DNA from: Holophagaceae bacterium UBA692
Lineage (GTDB): Bacteria > Acidobacteriota > Holophagae > Holophagales > Holophagaceae
Direction: 5' to 3'
Length of the DNA stretch: 7,836 nucleotides
Assembly (NCBI GenBank): GCA_002297665.1
Contig: DBMS01000233.1
Span: forward strand, 344-8,179
The notes beneath the pieces were generated by a model. The model saw only the letters and a program-made list of their open reading frames with translations, was not told the origin of the DNA and did not search any database. How positions within the stretch are numbered: the first letter of the stretch is position 1; every line of letters starts with the position of its first letter. The position numbers and the translations under genes are program-made. Below, one piece after another: positions 6,060 to 7,836 of the stretch.

Positions 6060-7088
6060 ATGGACGAGAATGCGCAGGCCTCCCTGAAGAATCTGCTGCA
6101 GCAGTGGGCCGACAAACGGCAGCAGGCCCTCCTCGAGCAGGTGATGCTCGCCTGGAGCGAAGCCATCCCCCGCCTCGCCCCCGATGACACCCTGATGGCG
6201 TCCATCCTGGCCGCCCTCCCGGCGCCCGAGCCCGCCCCGGAACCGCCCCCCCCGCCTCCGCCCACGGACGGGAACCTGGGCGCGGGACTGGACCTCCTGG
6301 AGGACGCCCACACCCAGGGTGAGGTGCTCAAGCACCTCCTCGACGCCACCCAGCGCTTCGTGGAACGCAGCGCCCTCTTCGTCCTCAAGCAGGGCATCGC
6401 CACCGCCTTCGCCCACCGGGGCTTCGACGGCGAATCCCCCAAGGCCGGTAGTCCGGTCGTTCCTCCTCCGGACCTGGAGGACCTGCTGGGCGGCCGCGCC
6501 CGCCTCGTGGCCGGCCCCGGCCCCGCCTACCAGGCCCTCCTGGCCCCCCTGAGCCGCTTCCAGGCCCCCGACATCCTCATCCTCCCCCTGCGCCTGCGCA
6601 AGAAGATCGTGGCGCTGCTCCTGGTGGACAGCGGCCTGCTGCCGGCCATCGAGCACCCCAGCCACGTGCGGGCCCTGGCGCTGTGCGCCGAGGCGCGCCT
6701 TTCCTACCTGGCCGGCGTCAAGGAGGAGGAGCGCTCCGCCCCGGTGGAGTCCCACCCCTCCACGCTCACCCAGCGCATCCCCGACGCCATCGCGGAGCCC
6801 CAGGGCGCCGCCCTGGACCCGCGGGTGCGCATGAACGCCGAGCGCAGCGCCCGGGTCCTGGTGGGCGACATCGAGCTCTACTTCCCCGCCAAGGTCACCC
6901 AGGGCCAGCAGGACGGCAGCCTCTACCCCGTCCTGAAGGACGAACTGGACCGCAGCCGCGCCTCCTTCGTGGAAAGGTACGGCCTGGACCTCGAAAACCA
7001 GCACCGCATTTTCTACCAGACGGTTGTCCAGCAGCTATGCGCAGGAGACCCCTCGCGGCTCGGGCCCGCTCCCTGGGGCGCGCACTAG
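6060..7088 (+). CDS. Uncharacterised protein with GAF-like region and conserved-looking C-terminal module
   Basis: Seen: 342 residues from the ATG at 6060, preceded by GGGAA 6 bases upstream; the frame stays open back to 5976, but the predicted protein there lacks character. A helical N-terminus (about 5-52) is followed by a proline-rich linker (54-68, seven prolines in a row at 62-68). A GAF-like alpha/beta region covers about 76-217, including the hydrophobic strands DILILPLRL and KKIVALLLVDSG. After a variable linker (220-252), a charged helical module covers about 254-330, with the phrase ARVLVGDIELYFPAKV at 264-279. I recall similar tails on signalling and regulatory proteins of deltaproteobacteria and Acidobacteriota, but cannot name a family. 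There is no signal peptide or membrane segment, so it is probably cytoplasmic. It is transcribed away from the partner-switching operon. Function is unknown; a ligand-sensing or scaffold role is inference. Confidence 0.85.
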   Translation: MDENAQASLKNLLQQWADKRQQALLEQVMLAWSEAIPRLAPDDTLMASILAALPAPEPAPEPPPPPPPTDGNLGAGLDLLEDAHTQGEVLKHLLDATQRFVERSALFVLKQGIATAFAHRGFDGESPKAGSPVVPPPDLEDLLGGRARLVAGPGPAYQALLAPLSRFQAPDILILPLRLRKKIVALLLVDSGLLPAIEHPSHVRALALCAEARLSYLAGVKEEERSAPVESHPSTLTQRIPDAIAEPQGAALDPRVRMNAERSARVLVGDIELYFPAKVTQGQQDGSLYPVLKDELDRSRASFVERYGLDLENQHRIFYQTVVQQLCAGDPSRLGPAPWGAH

Positions 7089-7101
7089 GCCATTCTTCCT
7101 G

Positions 7102-7130
7102 GTGACACGGGCGTGGAATCATGGTAAATC
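7102..7130 (+). promoter_or_regulatory. Candidate promoter upstream of the FYDLN-type gene
   Basis: GTGACA (7102-7107) and TAAATC (7125-7130) are separated by the optimal 17 bases, and TGG just before the second hexamer gives an extended -10. Initiation near 7137 would leave a leader of about 23 bases to the ATG at 7160. This is the best-spaced promoter match in the window, in a 71-base gap. Confidence 0.38.
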
Positions 7131-7159
7131 CTTGACCCTTAAACGGGATTGAGGAAGCC

Positions 7160-7453
7160 ATGGCGAATCTTGGAAAGAAATGGACCTGCTTCGGATGCGG
7201 GGCGAAGTTCTACGACTTCACGAAACCCGAGGCGCTCTGCCCCAAGTGCGGCGCGAACCAGAAGGAGGCCCCGGCCAAGCCCAAGGCCGCCAAGAAGGAG
7301 AAGGTCGCGCTGGCCATCGATGACGACTTCATTCCCGAAGGCGACGTGGATCCCGCAGCCGAGGACACGCTGGAAGAAAGCCTGGGCATCTCCGGAGCGC
7401 GCGCCGAGGGCGTGGACCCCGGCGACCTCCAGATGGACGACTACGACGAATAG
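7160..7453 (+). CDS. FYDLN-type (TIGR02300-like) small zinc-ribbon protein
   Basis: Seen: 97 residues from the ATG at 7160, with GAGGAA a few bases upstream (7151-7156). The N-terminus is a compact zinc ribbon: C10-x2-C13 and C27-x2-C30, with KFYDF at 16-20 between them, the signature of the FYDLN acid family (here F in place of L). A lysine/alanine-rich linker (33-48) follows, then a strongly acidic tail (about 51-97) with many Asp and Glu, ending DDYDE. This layout of basic zinc ribbon plus acidic tail is what defines the family. Its molecular role is not established. The protein should be soluble. The next gene starts 2 bases after its stop, so the two are very likely co-transcribed. Confidence 0.93.
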   Translation: MANLGKKWTCFGCGAKFYDFTKPEALCPKCGANQKEAPAKPKAAKKEKVALAIDDDFIPEGDVDPAAEDTLEESLGISGARAEGVDPGDLQMDDYDE

Positions 7454-7455
7454 GC

Positions 7456-7836
7456 ATGACCGAAACGCCCGCCTGCCCTGGGATCGACCGCCACGCCCAC
7501 CTGGAGGGCGGCCTGGATCCGCGGTGGGTGCGGGAACGGGCCCGGGAGCGGAACCTGGCGCTGCCGGCGCCCCTGGAGGCCCTGTGGCGGGGCGAGGCGG
7601 TTCCCTTTGAGGGCTTCATCGAAGCCTTCTTCTTCGGCTGCCGGTTCCTCTGCGATGCGACCGCGGTGCGGGACGCGGTGCGCGCCGCGGCCGCCCGGCT
7701 CGGCGGAGAAAGCGGCGCGGCCCGGGGCGTGGATCTCTGGGTCTCCCCGCACCTGCTGGTGAAGCAGGCCGCCTTCCTGAGCCTGGACGACCTGTGGCGG
7801 GGCCTGGACGACGGCATCGCGGAGGCCCGCCGCGCC
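7456..7836 (+). CDS. Adenosine deaminase-family protein, N-terminal part only
   Basis: Seen: 127 codons from the ATG at 7456, open to the right edge, so the protein is cut off. Near the start D11-R-H13-A-H15-L-E17-G18 matches the HxHLEG zinc-binding motif of the adenosine/adenine deaminase family, with H13 and H15 as metal ligands; the position after the glycine, normally Ser or Thr, is G19. Later, GFIEAFFFGCRFL (about 53-65) resembles the family's F-x2-F segment, and VDLWVSPHLL (about 92-101) resembles the strand that normally reads as Y-x-E-x-R-x-x-P. Known: these TIM-barrel enzymes remove the amino group from adenosine, adenine or related purines. The remaining ligands and the catalytic glutamate lie outside the window, so substrate cannot be judged. 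It sits 2 bases after the FYDLN-type gene. Confidence 0.82.
   Translation, partial: MTETPACPGIDRHAHLEGGLDPRWVRERARERNLALPAPLEALWRGEAVPFEGFIEAFFFGCRFLCDATAVRDAVRAAAARLGGESGAARGVDLWVSPHLLVKQAAFLSLDDLWRGLDDGIAEARRA

Noticed and set aside
5979..7004. Minus-strand open frame (341 codons) opposite the GAF-like gene
   Set aside because: The product is biased to Gly, Val, Gln and Leu without recognisable domains, and it would overlap both divergent promoters. The plus-strand frame has a ribosome site and coherent secondary structure.

Overview
The window is a GC-rich stretch of a Gram-negative-type bacterial chromosome. The base composition, the strong G/C third-position bias, and the mix of Hanks-type kinase, SpoIIE-type phosphatase and TPR sensor genes suggest an Acidobacteriota (Holophagae-like) or deltaproteobacterial relative. 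That placement is inference from style; no rRNA or other marker gene is present. I see no mobile element, CRISPR array, tRNA or rRNA. Coding density is very high: the longest non-coding gap is about 120 bases.

Positions 1-5936 (minus strand) hold six tightly packed genes that read as one operon, transcribed from about 5970 towards 1. In order they are: a STAS-domain anti-sigma antagonist-like protein (5936-5583); a GHKL ATPase of the RsbW type (5582-5148, starting on the base after the previous stop); an exported, membrane-anchored TPR protein with a cytoplasmic Cys4 module (5080-3515); a SpoIIE/RsbU-type PP2C phosphatase with N-terminal GAF-like regions (3518-1938, sharing ATGA with the TPR gene); the HtpX-type membrane zinc protease (1909-1070); and a Hanks-type Ser/Thr kinase (1058 to beyond position 1). 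The first four carry all parts of a partner-switching pathway: antagonist, kinase, phosphatase and a probable sensor. The last two add membrane protein quality control and a second phosphorylation input. No sigma factor or other output protein lies in view.

Positions 5937-6059 form the divergent intergenic region, with weak promoter-like elements in both directions and a GC-rich inverted repeat around an AT-rich core.

Positions 6060-7836 (plus strand) hold an uncharacterised protein with a central GAF-like region and a distinct helical C-terminal module, then a small FYDLN-type zinc-ribbon protein (7160-7453). The start of an adenosine deaminase-family protein follows 2 bases later and runs off the right edge.

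Working model (inference): the TPR protein senses a periplasmic or envelope signal and passes it across the membrane to the co-translated phosphatase. The phosphatase would dephosphorylate the STAS protein and so free or capture the ATPase's partner, while HtpX and the terminal kinase belong to the same envelope-stress response.
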